Shown here in pieces: positions 55,598-64,000 of a stretch of DNA of 64,000 nucleotides; position 1 is the stretch's first letter, and every line of letters starts with the position of its first letter. The stretch covers positions 186,001 to 250,000 of the forward strand of contig CAINED010000013.1 of assembly GCA_903847605.1 (NCBI GenBank). The letters run 5' to 3'. The position numbers and the translations under genes were made by a program. The notes under the pieces are model-generated. The model saw nothing but the letters and a program-made list of their open reading frames with translations, did not search any database and was not told where the DNA came from. Origin of the DNA: an uncultured Hyphomicrobiales bacterium (GTDB lineage: Bacteria > Pseudomonadota > Alphaproteobacteria > Rhizobiales > Beijerinckiaceae).

Positions 55598-56026
55598 ATG
55601 GCATACAACTGGGTCAAGGTTCTGCATGTGGTCGCCATCATTTCCTGGATGGCGGGGATGCTCTATTTGCCGCGTCTTTTCGTTTACCACGCGGTGCAGG
55701 AGCCGGGTTCCGGCGCCAGCGAAATGCTCAAGGTGATGGAGCGGCGCTTGCTGCGTTTCATCATGAACCCCGCGATGGTCGTCGCCTGGCTCACGGGACT
55801 TTGGCTCGCTTACAGTGCCTCGTTCTGGTCGCAGGGGTGGCTGCACGGGAAACTTCTGTTCGTGCTCGCACTGAGCGGTGTTCATGGTTTTCTCGGTGCC
55901 GAGGTCAAGAGGCTGGCGACGGACCAGCGCGGTCGGGATCAGAAATTCTATCGTATTGTCAATGAGATACCGACCGTACTCATGGTGGGAATTGTGATCT
56001 TTGTGATTGTGAAGCCGTTTGCCTGA
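55598..56026 (+). CDS. hemJ: Protoporphyrinogen oxidase HemJ
   Basis: HemJ oxidises protoporphyrinogen IX in the inner membrane and is the main form in alphaproteobacteria. The 142-residue protein has four hydrophobic segments, the conserved His10 in 'VKVLHVVAIISWMAGMLYLPRLFVYH', and a basic loop 'GAEVKRLATDQRGRDQKFYRIVNEIPT'. It follows hemE by 8 bases, consistent with both acting late in haem synthesis. It is often annotated as CopD- or UPF0093-family; HemJ is the functional name. Confidence 0.92.
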   Translation: MAYNWVKVLHVVAIISWMAGMLYLPRLFVYHAVQEPGSGASEMLKVMERRLLRFIMNPAMVVAWLTGLWLAYSASFWSQGWLHGKLLFVLALSGVHGFLGAEVKRLATDQRGRDQKFYRIVNEIPTVLMVGIVIFVIVKPFA

Positions 56027-56217
56027 TCAGATCATGGCGGCTGTAACAGGCTTGCGTTTTCCAACGTTTCGCCCTATTCGTCGGCTCCCTCCTGATTTGC
56101 CACTGGCGCGGTCCCGTATTTGGGTCTTGGGGCTATCCAATAGCCATCCCGCTCCTCTGGCCGACTTCCTCACTCCGTCTTTGCCGGACACGGCGCAATT
56201 ATCCAAGGACTCTCCCG

Positions 56218-57486
56218 ATGCGGGAAATCAAGCTACAAGAGCTGAAGGGCAAGTCGCCGACTGAATTGTTGGCATTTGCCGAGGAGCATGAGGTCGAGAA
56301 CGCCTCGATCATGCGCAAGCAGGAGTTGATGTTCGCCATCCTCAAGCAGCTTGCGAGCCGTGAGATCGAAATCGTTGGCGAGGGCGTCGTCGAGGTTCTG
56401 CTGGACGGGTTTGGATTTTTACGTTCGTCCGATGCGAATTATCTGGCAGGTCCCGACGACATCTACGTGTCTCCTTCCCAAATTCGCCGGTTCGGTCTTC
56501 GAACAGGCGATACGGTCGAGGGTCTTATTCGCAGCCCCAAGGACGGCGAGCGTTATTTCGCGCTGGTCAAGGTCAACACGATCAATTTCGAGGATCCCGA
56601 AAAGGTCCGGCACAAGGTTCATTTCGATAACCTCACGCCGCTCTATCCCGACGAGCGGCTGAAACTCGAAGTGGAAGATCCGACCCGGAAGGACCTGTCA
56701 TCACGAATTATCGATATCGTGGCGCCCATCGGAAAGGGCCAGCGCGCGCTCATCGTGGCGCCGCCGCGTACCGGTAAGACGGTCCTGTTGCAGAATATCG
56801 CACAATCCGTGACCGCTAATCATCCGGAATGCTATCTCATCGTTCTCCTCATCGACGAACGTCCTGAAGAAGTCACGGATATGCAGCGTTCGGTGAAGGG
56901 CGAGGTCGTTTCGTCGACCTTCGACGAGCCGGCGGTGCGCCATGTGCAGGTCGCCGAAATGGTGATCGAGAAGGCCAAGCGTCTCGTCGAGCATGGACGC
57001 GATGTGGTGATTCTTCTGGATTCCATCACTCGTCTGGGCCGTGCTTACAACACGGTCGTTCCGTCCTCCGGCAAAGTGCTGACTGGCGGTGTCGACGCGA
57101 ATGCGCTTCAGCGGCCCAAGAGGTTTTTCGGCGCCGCCCGCAATATCGAGGAAGGCGGTTCGCTGACGATCATCGCGACAGCATTGATCGATACGGGTTC
57201 CCGTATGGATGAAGTGATCTTTGAAGAGTTCAAAGGCACGGGCAATTCGGAAATCATTCTCGATCGCAAGGTGGCGGACAAGCGTGTTTTCCCGGCGCTC
57301 GACATCACCCGCTCCGGCACCCGCAAGGAAGACCTCCTGGTGGCCCCGGAAATTCTCAAGAAGATGTACGTTTTGCGCCGCATCCTCAACCCGATGGGTA
57401 CGGTCGATGCGATCGAGTTCCTGCTCGGGAAGTTGCGTGAAACGCCCAAGGGTAATTCAAGCTTCTTCGAGTCGATGAATACCTGA
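56218..57486 (+). CDS. rho: Transcription termination factor Rho
   Basis: The hexameric RNA helicase that ends untranslated transcripts. The 422-residue protein opens '[23 protein letters not shown]', carries an OB-fold RNA-binding domain ('[15 protein letters not shown]', '[18 protein letters not shown]') and an RecA-like ATPase with Walker A '[15 protein letters not shown]', Walker B-like '[18 protein letters not shown]' and the Q-loop '[33 protein letters not shown]'. It follows hemJ by 191 bases, which look non-coding and may hold its own promoter. Confidence 0.98.
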   Translation: MREIKLQELKGKSPTELLAFAEEHEVENASIMRKQELMFAILKQLASREIEIVGEGVVEVLLDGFGFLRSSDANYLAGPDDIYVSPSQIRRFGLRTGDTVEGLIRSPKDGERYFALVKVNTINFEDPEKVRHKVHFDNLTPLYPDERLKLEVEDPTRKDLSSRIIDIVAPIGKGQRALIVAPPRTGKTVLLQNIAQSVTANHPECYLIVLLIDERPEEVTDMQRSVKGEVVSSTFDEPAVRHVQVAEMVIEKAKRLVEHGRDVVILLDSITRLGRAYNTVVPSSGKVLTGGVDANALQRPKRFFGAARNIEEGGSLTIIATALIDTGSRMDEVIFEEFKGTGNSEIILDRKVADKRVFPALDITRSGTRKEDLLVAPEILKKMYVLRRILNPMGTVDAIEFLLGKLRETPKGNSSFFESMNT

Positions 57487-57505
57487 GGAAGTCCCGTCTT
57501 CGCCG

Positions 57506-59563
57506 TCAGCTATTCAGCGCAGCCTTAATGGACTCCTCGGTAGCGAGGGGCAGAGAGCATGTCTGTCCGCTGCATATGTAAGCGACAGCCTTTCGTTCGT
57601 AATCGCTGTCCGCAAAGCGCTGGCTGTCGCCACTCGAGATATCATCGAGTTCGACCACAAAGCGATTGAGCTTTGTTGCATCTCTGGCTGCGGCCGCGAT
57701 GCTTGAAGTATCGGAACCCACGAATATGACCTGCGTCCCATTCAGCGCGGTATCCAGAGCATTCAGGAAAGTCGAGTGGCCGAAAGGGTTTTTCAATGCC
57801 TGGGATGTGATCGCCTGAGTCATTCTGCGAGCGGTTTCGAAATACTTCATTTCGCCCGTTACGGCCGAGATCAGATGGAGCGTGCGGAGCAAAACGCCGT
57901 TTGGATTTGGGGTGGCGTCGTCGTTCGTATTGAAGGTGCGATAGATGACATCGGAGGAATCTCTAGCCGGCAACGATAGGACGCCGGTATCGGAATCGGC
58001 ATGAAATTCGATGACGGTATCTGCGAGCCGCTTTGCTATCGCGAGATAAGAGATATCCGTCGATCCATGCAGTGTGATTTTTCCGGATCGGTCATGGCTT
58101 CGCAATGCGAGGGCCGCCTGGATCAGATAGGTGTAGTCGCTCGCCATGCCTGGCCAGACATATTTCCCCTCGCGATAAGAGTGTGCGATGCGCAGGAAGC
58201 CATTTTCTTCGCGGGTCATTGAATCGATAACGAAACGAAATGCCGCGCGGGCCAGATCGAGCCAATCTCTTCTGTCGAATGCAAATGACGCATCGGCGAG
58301 CGCTGCTATCATCAATCCATTCCAATCGGCCAGCAGCTTGTCGTCGCGCAGCGGAGGGATGCGGTGTTGCCGTGCGGCAAGAAGTTTTTCCCTTAGTGGT
58401 GCAAGGCGCGCCTCTGTCTCTTGCGTGATGTTATCGTCCTGCAAGCGGTTCAGGACGTTCGTACGCATTCCCGTATGCGCCTCCTGCCAATTGCCGCCGT
58501 CCTGTACGTCATAATGTCTGTTAAACAGGTTCGCTTCGTCGTGGGTTAGGACCTGCAGAATTTCCTCCGAGGTCCAGCAATAATATTTTCCTTCAACCCC
58601 TTCGCTGTCAGCATCCATGCTCGCGGCGAAGGCGTGTCCCTCGACGATCATCTCTCGCTGTAGCCAGCCAACCATCGATTCGGCTGCGTTTTGGAAAACG
58701 TGGTCACCTGTCTGGGCCCAGGCGACCGAAAGAAGCTCGAGAATCTGCGCGTTGTCGTAAAGCATTTTTTCGAAATGGGGGACGTGCCAACGATCATCGA
58801 CCGAGTAGCGCGCAAAGCCGCCACCGACATGATCGTGGATGCCGCCGCGGATCATCTGCGTGAGCGTTAGAAGGACGGGGTGGCGGAATTTGGCATCGCC
58901 GGAACGTTCAGCCGCGCGCCAGAAGAGTTCGAGGATCTGGCTGTTTGGAAATTTGGGGCTTCCCTGCATGCCCCCGTTCACGTCGTCCATGTGCGGATAG
59001 AGACGCCGGGCGAAATCGTCGAGTATCGGATTCGTGATGGCTCCGGATTCTTCACTGGCTATCGACTGTGTGACTGCTTTGCGCAGAGCCCCCACATTAT
59101 TGCTGACCTTCTCCGGCGCCTCGTTAAAAGTTCTCGCTACTTCCTGGAGCACTTGGCAGAACGAAGGCCGCCCGTAAGCGGCTTCTTTCGGAAAATAGGT
59201 TCCGCCCCAGAACGGTTCGCCTGAGGGCGTGAGGAATATGGTCAAAGGCCACCCGCCGGGCTGTCCGAGCGCGTGCAGCGCCGCCATGTAGATCTGATCG
59301 ATATCCGGGCGTTCCTCACGGTCGACCTTCACATTGATGAAGAGAGAATTCATCAGTTCGGCGGTCGATTCGTCTTCGAAACTCTCATGCGCCATCACAT
59401 GGCACCAGTGGCAGGCGGCGTAGCCGATCGAGAGCAGAATAGGTTTTCCAGCCGCTTGTGCTTCCGCGAGGGTTACCTGGCCCCATTCCTTCCAATGAAC
59501 CGGATTGTCCCGGTGTTGCAGAAGATAGGGACTTGCGGCTTTATCGAGCTCGTTGCGGGCCAT
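57506..59563 (-). CDS. DUF255 thioredoxin-domain protein (YyaL/SSP411 family)
   Basis: A 685-residue cytoplasmic protein. I start at ATG 59563 ('MARNELDKAASPYLLQHRDNPVHW'), with AGGA 6 bases upstream. The N-terminal thioredoxin-like domain has the CxxC pair at Cys51-Cys54 ('GYAACHWCHVMAHESFED'), and 'NVKVDREERPDIDQIYM' follows. The middle and C-terminal parts are helical (alpha/alpha-toroid type: 'SPKFPNSQILELFWRAAERSGDAKF', 'GGIHDHVGGGFARYSVDDRWHVPHFEKMLYDNAQILELLSVAW'). Function unknown; relatives are linked to redox or glycan metabolism. It is the only minus-strand gene between the putative origin and the right end. Confidence 0.9.
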   Translation of the reverse strand: MARNELDKAASPYLLQHRDNPVHWKEWGQVTLAEAQAAGKPILLSIGYAACHWCHVMAHESFEDESTAELMNSLFINVKVDREERPDIDQIYMAALHALGQPGGWPLTIFLTPSGEPFWGGTYFPKEAAYGRPSFCQVLQEVARTFNEAPEKVSNNVGALRKAVTQSIASEESGAITNPILDDFARRLYPHMDDVNGGMQGSPKFPNSQILELFWRAAERSGDAKFRHPVLLTLTQMIRGGIHDHVGGGFARYSVDDRWHVPHFEKMLYDNAQILELLSVAWAQTGDHVFQNAAESMVGWLQREMIVEGHAFAASMDADSEGVEGKYYCWTSEEILQVLTHDEANLFNRHYDVQDGGNWQEAHTGMRTNVLNRLQDDNITQETEARLAPLREKLLAARQHRIPPLRDDKLLADWNGLMIAALADASFAFDRRDWLDLARAAFRFVIDSMTREENGFLRIAHSYREGKYVWPGMASDYTYLIQAALALRSHDRSGKITLHGSTDISYLAIAKRLADTVIEFHADSDTGVLSLPARDSSDVIYRTFNTNDDATPNPNGVLLRTLHLISAVTGEMKYFETARRMTQAITSQALKNPFGHSTFLNALDTALNGTQVIFVGSDTSSIAAAARDATKLNRFVVELDDISSGDSQRFADSDYERKAVAYICSGQTCSLPLATEESIKAALNS

Positions 59564-59624
59564 GGTGTTTCCTGCGGTTACCGATTTTTGTTTCATGTTT
59601 ATGGCGTCGGGTCTATGAGGCCGC

Positions 59625-60950
59625 ATGCACAAGACGATTTTTGCCTTTGCGACGCCAGAAGGGCGCTCCGCCATCGCTGTGCTTCGCCTTTCCGGTCCAG
59701 AATGTAGGGCGGTGTGCACGAAAATCGCGGGGGATGTGCCGTCTCCGCGAACGGGCAGTGTGCGCGTTCTCCGCGATCCGCGCGATGGCGATGTGATCGA
59801 CGAAGCCATTGTATTCTGGACGCCGGGTCCCGGGAGTTTCACCGGCGAGGATTGCCTTGAGTTTCACGTTCACGGAAGCAGGGCAGTCAGGTCGGCGCTT
59901 CTGGCTACGCTGGGAAGCCTGCCGGATTGTATCCCCGCCGGCCCCGGCGAGTTCACTTTGCGAGCTTTCCTGAACGGCAAGACCGACCTGGTTAAGGTCG
60001 AAGGGCTGGCCGATCTTCTGGAGGCAGAGACACAGGTTCAGCGCCGCCAGGCCATTTCGCAGCGCAGCGGCGCCGTTCATGTGCGTGTCGGTGCCTGGCG
60101 CGAAAAGCTGCTTGGCGCGATGGCGCTGTTGGAAGCCTCGATAGATTTTTCCGATGAAGACGATGTGCGAACCGATCTCAAATCGGAGGTCGGAAACGCG
60201 CTTGGTTCGCTCGAAATTGACCTGGTCAGGGAGATCGGGAGGGCCAGGTATGCCGAGGTTATTCGCGACGGGTTCAAGGTGGCGATCGCGGGCCCTCCCA
60301 ATGTCGGAAAATCCAGTTTGATCAACGCGTTGAGTCGACGAGATCTGGCAATCGTCACCGAGCATGCCGGGACTACACGGGATATATTGGAAGCCTCTCT
60401 GGAAATCGACGGTATGCTCGTGCGGTTCTTCGATATGGCCGGCCTTAGGGATACCGAAGATCCGGTGGAGCGCATTGGTGTGGAGCGCGCCCGGGCGCTT
60501 GCAGCAAGTACGGATCTGGTGCTTTGGCTGCGTTCGTCTGATCAAGAGATGCCACCGGCGCCTGAAGGACTCGCCCATGAGGGACGGCTAAGACATATTT
60601 TCACAAAGGCGGATCTTTGCTCAGCGAGCGCTTTCGAGCCGTCGCGCATTTATGTTTCGTCGAAAAGTGGATACGGAATAGCGGAGCTTATAGAGCTGAT
60701 AGGCGAACTTGCGGCAACGGCCGCTGGGCGTGGCGAGCCAGCCGTGTTGACGAATGCGCGGCAGGCCAGCTGCGTCTCTCAGTGCTACGAAGCAGTCGCG
60801 CGCGCGAAGTCGCTACTGTCCGTTGATAGCGCCGAGGTCGTATGCGAAGAACTCCGTGCGGCCAATGATGCGCTATCCAGATTGACAGGTCGGATTGGGC
60901 CTGAAGAAGTTCTGGGGGCAATCTTCTCCCGGTTCTGCATCGGCAAGTGA
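59625..60950 (+). CDS. mnmE: tRNA uridine-5-carboxymethylaminomethyl modification GTPase MnmE
   Basis: MnmE, with MnmG, installs the 5-carboxymethylaminomethyl group on wobble U34. The 441-residue protein begins 'MHKTIFAFATPEGRSAIAVLRLSGP' (folate-binding domain), has 'GEFTLRAFLNGKTDLVKVEGLADLLEAET' in the helical domain, the inserted G domain with 'AGPPNVGKSSLINALSRRD' (P-loop), and ends 'FSRFCIGK' with the catalytic Cys438. It starts 61 bases from the divergent DUF255 gene. A parS site begins three bases after its stop. Confidence 0.97.
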   Translation: MHKTIFAFATPEGRSAIAVLRLSGPECRAVCTKIAGDVPSPRTGSVRVLRDPRDGDVIDEAIVFWTPGPGSFTGEDCLEFHVHGSRAVRSALLATLGSLPDCIPAGPGEFTLRAFLNGKTDLVKVEGLADLLEAETQVQRRQAISQRSGAVHVRVGAWREKLLGAMALLEASIDFSDEDDVRTDLKSEVGNALGSLEIDLVREIGRARYAEVIRDGFKVAIAGPPNVGKSSLINALSRRDLAIVTEHAGTTRDILEASLEIDGMLVRFFDMAGLRDTEDPVERIGVERARALAASTDLVLWLRSSDQEMPPAPEGLAHEGRLRHIFTKADLCSASAFEPSRIYVSSKSGYGIAELIELIGELAATAAGRGEPAVLTNARQASCVSQCYEAVARAKSLLSVDSAEVVCEELRAANDALSRLTGRIGPEEVLGAIFSRFCIGK

Positions 60951-60952
60951 AA

Positions 60953-60968
60953 TGTTTCACGTGAAACA
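60953..60968. other. parS centromere site 1 (mnmE-mnmG gap)
   Basis: TGTTTCACGTGAAACA is a perfect copy of the bacterial parS consensus, and the surrounding 20 bases (60951-60970) are a perfect palindrome, AATGTTTCACGTGAAACATT. It is in the 36-base gap between mnmE and mnmG, about 6.6 kb right of the putative origin and 2.6 kb left of parA. Established as the ParB-binding site that nucleates the partition complex. Confidence 0.95.
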
Positions 60969-60986
60969 TTCAAGGATCGTTTCGGC

Positions 60987-62855
60987 ATGAGCTACCAGCA
61001 ATACGAGGTAATAGTAGTCGGTGGAGGTCACGCGGGCTGCGAAGCCGCCGCCGCCTCCGCCCGCATGGGCGCAAGAACCTTACTGATTACGCATCGCCAT
61101 GATTCAATCGGTGCTCTTTCGTGCAACCCCGCAGTTGGGGGGCTGGGGAAAGCACATCTGGTCAGGGAAGTCGACGCATTGGACGGACTGATTGGCAAGG
61201 TGGCGGATCAGGCGGGAATCCACTTTCGCGTATTGAACCGCAGCAAGGGGCCGGCGGTGCGCGGTCCACGCGCGCAAGTGGATCGGCGCTTGTATATGCA
61301 AGCGATGCAGCGCGAGATTGGTAAGCAGCAGAACCTCCACGTTATTGAAGGAGAGGTTGCCGAGCTTCAGTCGGATAGCTCAAAGGTATCAGGCGTTTCA
61401 CTGGCGGATGGACAGCGATTCGCATGCGTATCAATTGTCATCACTACCGGCACTTTTCTTCGTGGCGTGATCCATATTGGCGATAGGCAGACGCCGGCAG
61501 GGCGAGTTGGCGAAGCGCCGTGCAATACGCTGTCCCGCAGTTTCGAGGAACTTGGATTAAGATTGGGGCGGCTAAAAACAGGAACGCCGGCGAGATTGGA
61601 CGGTCGGACAATCGACTGGGACAGCCTTGAATGCCAGCCCGGCGATTCGGATCCGGAACCATTTTGTACAACCGGCGAAACGAATCCGCGCAATCAGGCG
61701 CTTTGTCATATTACCCGCACAACCGAGCTCACGCACTCGATTATTCGTGAGAATATCCAGAAATCAGCTGTTTATTCCGGATCGATCTCCGGGCGGGGAC
61801 CTCGGTATTGTCCCTCGATTGAGGACAAGATCGTTCGTTTCGGAGAGCGTGAAAGTCATCAGGTCTTTCTTGAGCCTGAAGGACTCGATGACCCTACTGT
61901 TTATCCGAACGGCCTATCGACATCCTTGCCTGAGGCCGTGCAAGTGAAATTCCTCAGATCGATCCCGGGACTTGAACATGTGGAGATCTTCCGTCCGGGT
62001 TACGCCATCGAGTACGATCATGTCGATCCAACCGAACTCGATTCCACGTTGCAGGTGAAGAAGCTCACAGGGCTTTATCTTGCCGGCCAGATCAATGGTA
62101 CCACCGGGTATGAAGAAGCGGCGGCGCAGGGTCTGTTGGCGGGTATCAATGCAGCAGCGGCAGCTAAAGGCAAGGCGGCCTTCATCCTTGATCGCTCGCA
62201 AGCTTACATTGGTGTCTTAGTCGACGATTTGATCACGCGCGGCGTCACGGAGCCATATCGCATGTTCACCTCGCGTGCAGAATATCGATTGTCGCTGCGG
62301 GTGGATAATGCGGATCAACGGTTGACCGGCCTTGGGGTGGTGGCTGGCTGTGTAGGCGAGCCGCGAAAACAATATTTCGAGAGAAAAATGGAGTTGTTGC
62401 AAGAATCCACAAAGCTCACTCAGGAGCTTTCGATCACTCCAACTCGGGCCAAAACTTGCGGTCTGACCGTGAACCAGGACGGCGCTGCGCGGAGCGCCTT
62501 TTCGCTGCTTTCTTACCCTGAGATCTCGTGGGATGATCTGGAACGCATTTGGCCCGAACTTTCGGGAATACCGAAGGAAATCGCCTTACAAGTCGAAAAT
62601 GACGCCAGATACCAAGTCTATCTTTCGCGGCAGCAGGCGGACATCAGGGCTTTCAAAGGAAGCGAGGCAGGGCATATTCCTGCCGACATCGAGTTTGCCC
62701 GCATCGGAGGACTTTCTTCTGAGATTCGGAGCAAACTTGAACTCGTCCGGCCGACGACGGTCGGCCAAGCGAGCCGGATCGAGGGGATGACCCCAGTTGC
62801 CCTCGCAGCCTTGCTCGCCCACATTCGCGTTAGGCAATCGCGAGTTGGCATTTAG
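60987..62855 (+). CDS. mnmG: tRNA uridine-5-carboxymethylaminomethyl modification enzyme MnmG (GidA)
   Basis: MnmG is the FAD- and NADH-dependent partner of MnmE. The 622-residue product starts with the FAD loop '[26 protein letters not shown]' and has '[26 protein letters not shown]' and '[19 protein letters not shown]', typical of GidA. '[12 protein letters not shown]' and '[22 protein letters not shown]' follow. The C-terminal MnmE-binding/tRNA-binding domain ends '[22 protein letters not shown]'. It lies directly after parS site 1 and 5-20 bases before rsmG. Confidence 0.98.
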   Translation: MSYQQYEVIVVGGGHAGCEAAAASARMGARTLLITHRHDSIGALSCNPAVGGLGKAHLVREVDALDGLIGKVADQAGIHFRVLNRSKGPAVRGPRAQVDRRLYMQAMQREIGKQQNLHVIEGEVAELQSDSSKVSGVSLADGQRFACVSIVITTGTFLRGVIHIGDRQTPAGRVGEAPCNTLSRSFEELGLRLGRLKTGTPARLDGRTIDWDSLECQPGDSDPEPFCTTGETNPRNQALCHITRTTELTHSIIRENIQKSAVYSGSISGRGPRYCPSIEDKIVRFGERESHQVFLEPEGLDDPTVYPNGLSTSLPEAVQVKFLRSIPGLEHVEIFRPGYAIEYDHVDPTELDSTLQVKKLTGLYLAGQINGTTGYEEAAAQGLLAGINAAAAAKGKAAFILDRSQAYIGVLVDDLITRGVTEPYRMFTSRAEYRLSLRVDNADQRLTGLGVVAGCVGEPRKQYFERKMELLQESTKLTQELSITPTRAKTCGLTVNQDGAARSAFSLLSYPEISWDDLERIWPELSGIPKEIALQVENDARYQVYLSRQQADIRAFKGSEAGHIPADIEFARIGGLSSEIRSKLELVRPTTVGQASRIEGMTPVALAALLAHIRVRQSRVGI

Positions 62856-62875
62856 CTCGAGTGTCGGAAAGTCTT

Positions 62876-63481
62876 ATGGCTGAGGCAAAGCTTAGCGGTG
62901 TTTCACGTGAAACAATCGCCGATCTGAAAATTTATGAGCGTGAGCTTCGCCGGTGGCAGAAAATCAAGAACCTGGTTGCGCCATCCACTTTGGAGCATCT
63001 TTGGACACGGCACTTTTCGGATTCGGCGCAACTGCTGGCGCTAAAGCCTGACGCTCGTCGCTGGGCCGATCTCGGCTCCGGCGCTGGCTTTCCGGGACTG
63101 GTAATGGCCACGCTCCTGAAGAACGTTCCGGGTGCAAGCGTTCACCTCATTGAAAGCGATCACCGAAAATGCGCATTTCTGCGGGAAACAGCGAGAGCGC
63201 TCGGCGCGCCTGCGATTATCCACAATGCGCGCGCGGAGGAAGTGGTTTCTGACCTGCAAGACGTTGAAATTGTTACGGCACGGGCGCTCGCCCCCTTACG
63301 TGATCTTCTGGAATTAGCTATGCCGTTGCTGGAAAAAGGGGCCGAGGGCCTTTTTCTCAAGGGACAAGATGTTGCATCTGAATTGACCGATGACGCTATA
63401 TTTAGTAGGGTTACGCTTGAATTTTTCCCGAGCATAACGTCCGAAGCGGCCAGAATCGTTGGCGCAAAACTAATCTGTTAG
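62876..63481 (+). CDS. rsmG: 16S rRNA (guanine(527)-N7)-methyltransferase RsmG (GidB)
   Basis: Methylates G527 of 16S rRNA; loss gives low-level streptomycin resistance in many bacteria. I start at ATG 62876, with GGAAAG ahead; a GTG at 62861 is possible and has no clear binding site. The 201-residue protein has the Rossmann SAM loop 'WADLGSGAGFPGLVMATLL' and 'VHLIESDHRKCAFLRETARALG'. The N-terminal 'SGVSRETIADL' is encoded by the second parS site; I know 'VSRET' as a frequent N-terminal feature of alphaproteobacterial RsmG proteins for this reason. parA follows 43 bases downstream. Confidence 0.96.
   Translation: MAEAKLSGVSRETIADLKIYERELRRWQKIKNLVAPSTLEHLWTRHFSDSAQLLALKPDARRWADLGSGAGFPGLVMATLLKNVPGASVHLIESDHRKCAFLRETARALGAPAIIHNARAEEVVSDLQDVEIVTARALAPLRDLLELAMPLLEKGAEGLFLKGQDVASELTDDAIFSRVTLEFFPSITSEAARIVGAKLIC
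62899..62914. other. parS centromere site 2 (inside rsmG)
   Basis: A second perfect TGTTTCACGTGAAACA lies in the 5' part of rsmG, 1.9 kb from the first and 609 bases before parA. Here it is coding, supplying the residues 'VSRET', so it is conserved in DNA and protein at the same time. Confidence 0.95.
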
Positions 63482-63523
63482 GACCAAGTTCCTCGGAATA
63501 ATATCCTAAACTGGGCGGTACAC

Positions 63524-64000
63524 ATGCGGGTCCTCGTATTGGCGAATCAGAAGGGCGGCGTCGGGAAGACGACCACGGCCATCAACTTGGGTACTGCGCT
63601 CGCCGCGATAGGCGAAAAGGTGCTCATTGCGGACTTGGATCCGCAGGGGAACGCATCCACGGGGCTTGGAATCGATCGCCAGAACCGGCGGCGCTCGACC
63701 TACGATGTAATGGTCGGCGAAGGAACGCTTCTGGAAGCGGCCAAGCCTACCGCGGTGCCGGGTCTTTATATTGCGCCTTCAACTCTCGATCTGTTGGGTG
63801 TCGAACTGGAAATCGCGCCGGCGGCCGATCGCGCCCACCGATTGAAGAAGGCCGTCGCCGATCTGGCGAAGCATGATGATGCGGAAACAGGGCCTTTCAC
63901 CTATGTGCTGGTGGATTGCCCGCCTTCGCTCAACCTGCTGACGATCAACGCTCTGGCTGCGGCGGACAGCGTGCTTGTGCCGCTGCAATGCGAGTTCTTC
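63524..64000 (+). CDS. parA: Chromosome partitioning ATPase ParA (5' part, runs off the window)
   Basis: ParA is the DNA-binding ATPase that moves ParB-parS complexes to the daughter half. Only the first 159 codons are present. The deviant Walker A 'NQKGGVGKTTTAI' is at residues 8-20, the A' box 'IADLDPQGNAS' at about 35-45 and 'VLVDCPPSLNLLTINAL' (Walker B region) lies near residue 128. All match the chromosomal ParA/Soj type. The start ATG 63524 is 42 bases after rsmG; parB is expected just beyond the window. Confidence 0.96.
   Translation, partial: MRVLVLANQKGGVGKTTTAINLGTALAAIGEKVLIADLDPQGNASTGLGIDRQNRRRSTYDVMVGEGTLLEAAKPTAVPGLYIAPSTLDLLGVELEIAPAADRAHRLKKAVADLAKHDDAETGPFTYVLVDCPPSLNLLTINALAAADSVLVPLQCEFF

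Noticed and set aside
56027-56217. Small protein gene between hemJ and rho
   Set aside because: The only open frame overlaps the rho start and has no ribosome binding site or similarity; I treat the gap as rho leader.
1-64000. Mobile elements, CRISPR arrays, rRNA genes
   Set aside because: I found no transposase or integrase, no regularly spaced repeats and no rRNA-like sequence.

Overview
The window is a gene-dense stretch of an alphaproteobacterial chromosome, most likely Hyphomicrobiales (Rhizobiales). I infer this from alphaproteobacterial gene orders (ptsN-hpf-rpoN-lptB-lptA-lptC; PPSR gene | hemE-hemJ-rho ... mnmE-mnmG-rsmG-parA), DUF1150 beside Hsp20, fabA-fabB-fabI, a CtrA-type TTAA-N7-TTAA box, GANTC clustering, a two-hairpin rimP leader and a Rhizobiales-like palindromic repeat. 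GC content looks to be around 60%. I cannot name a genus. I see no IS element, prophage, CRISPR array or rRNA operon.

Layout. 0-5.5 kb: gyrB (partial), recF and dnaN on the minus strand, with a two-gene plus-strand cassette (HTH/SAM-methyltransferase plus a MetF-like reductase) between recF and dnaN. 5.7-10.7 kb: a PBP1A-type peptidoglycan synthase with a CtrA-like box, DUF1150, Hsp20, a 2-hydroxyacid dehydrogenase and a secreted SH3 protein. 10.9-13.6 kb: fabA-fabB-fabI. 13.6-17.8 kb: a GT2 transferase divergent from an STT3-like membrane glycosyltransferase, then a periplasmic LTXXQ protein. 17.8-27.9 kb: the rimP-nusA-ylxR-infB-rbfA-truB-rpsO-pnp translation/RNA operon on the minus strand. 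28-31.4 kb: an efflux pump, a hydrolase and a GT4 transferase. 31.5-38.2 kb: infC with an AUU start, a DHA2 efflux pump, rpmI-rplT-pheS-pheT. 38.2-42.4 kb: two unknown genes, class I fumarase and glucokinase.

42.4-48.6 kb: ptsN, hpf, rpoN, lptB, lptA, lptC, an RNase D-like gene and tRNA-Leu(CAG). 48.7-51.4 kb: an NDUFA9-like protein, a solitary TctC-type binding protein and secB. 51.4-54.1 kb: dnaQ, coaE, maf and a PPSR gene, all on the minus strand. The 385-bp gap at 54149-54533 is the best candidate for the chromosomal replication origin: it lies between a PPSR gene and hemE as in Caulobacter, is locally AT-rich, and holds DnaA-box-like 9-mers and four GANTC sites in 76 bp. To its right run hemE, hemJ, rho, mnmE, mnmG, rsmG and parA on the plus strand, with one minus-strand DUF255 gene. 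Two perfect parS sites lie at 60953 and 62899.

How it fits together: the right-hand third is an origin/segregation domain whose genes mostly read away from the putative origin, while dnaN-recF-gyrB sits about 49 kb away with no dnaA beside it. The most uncertain biology is the methyltransferase/MetF cassette inside the dnaN-recF interval, the STT3-like/GT2 pair, and the unknown genes at 38.2-39.6 kb.
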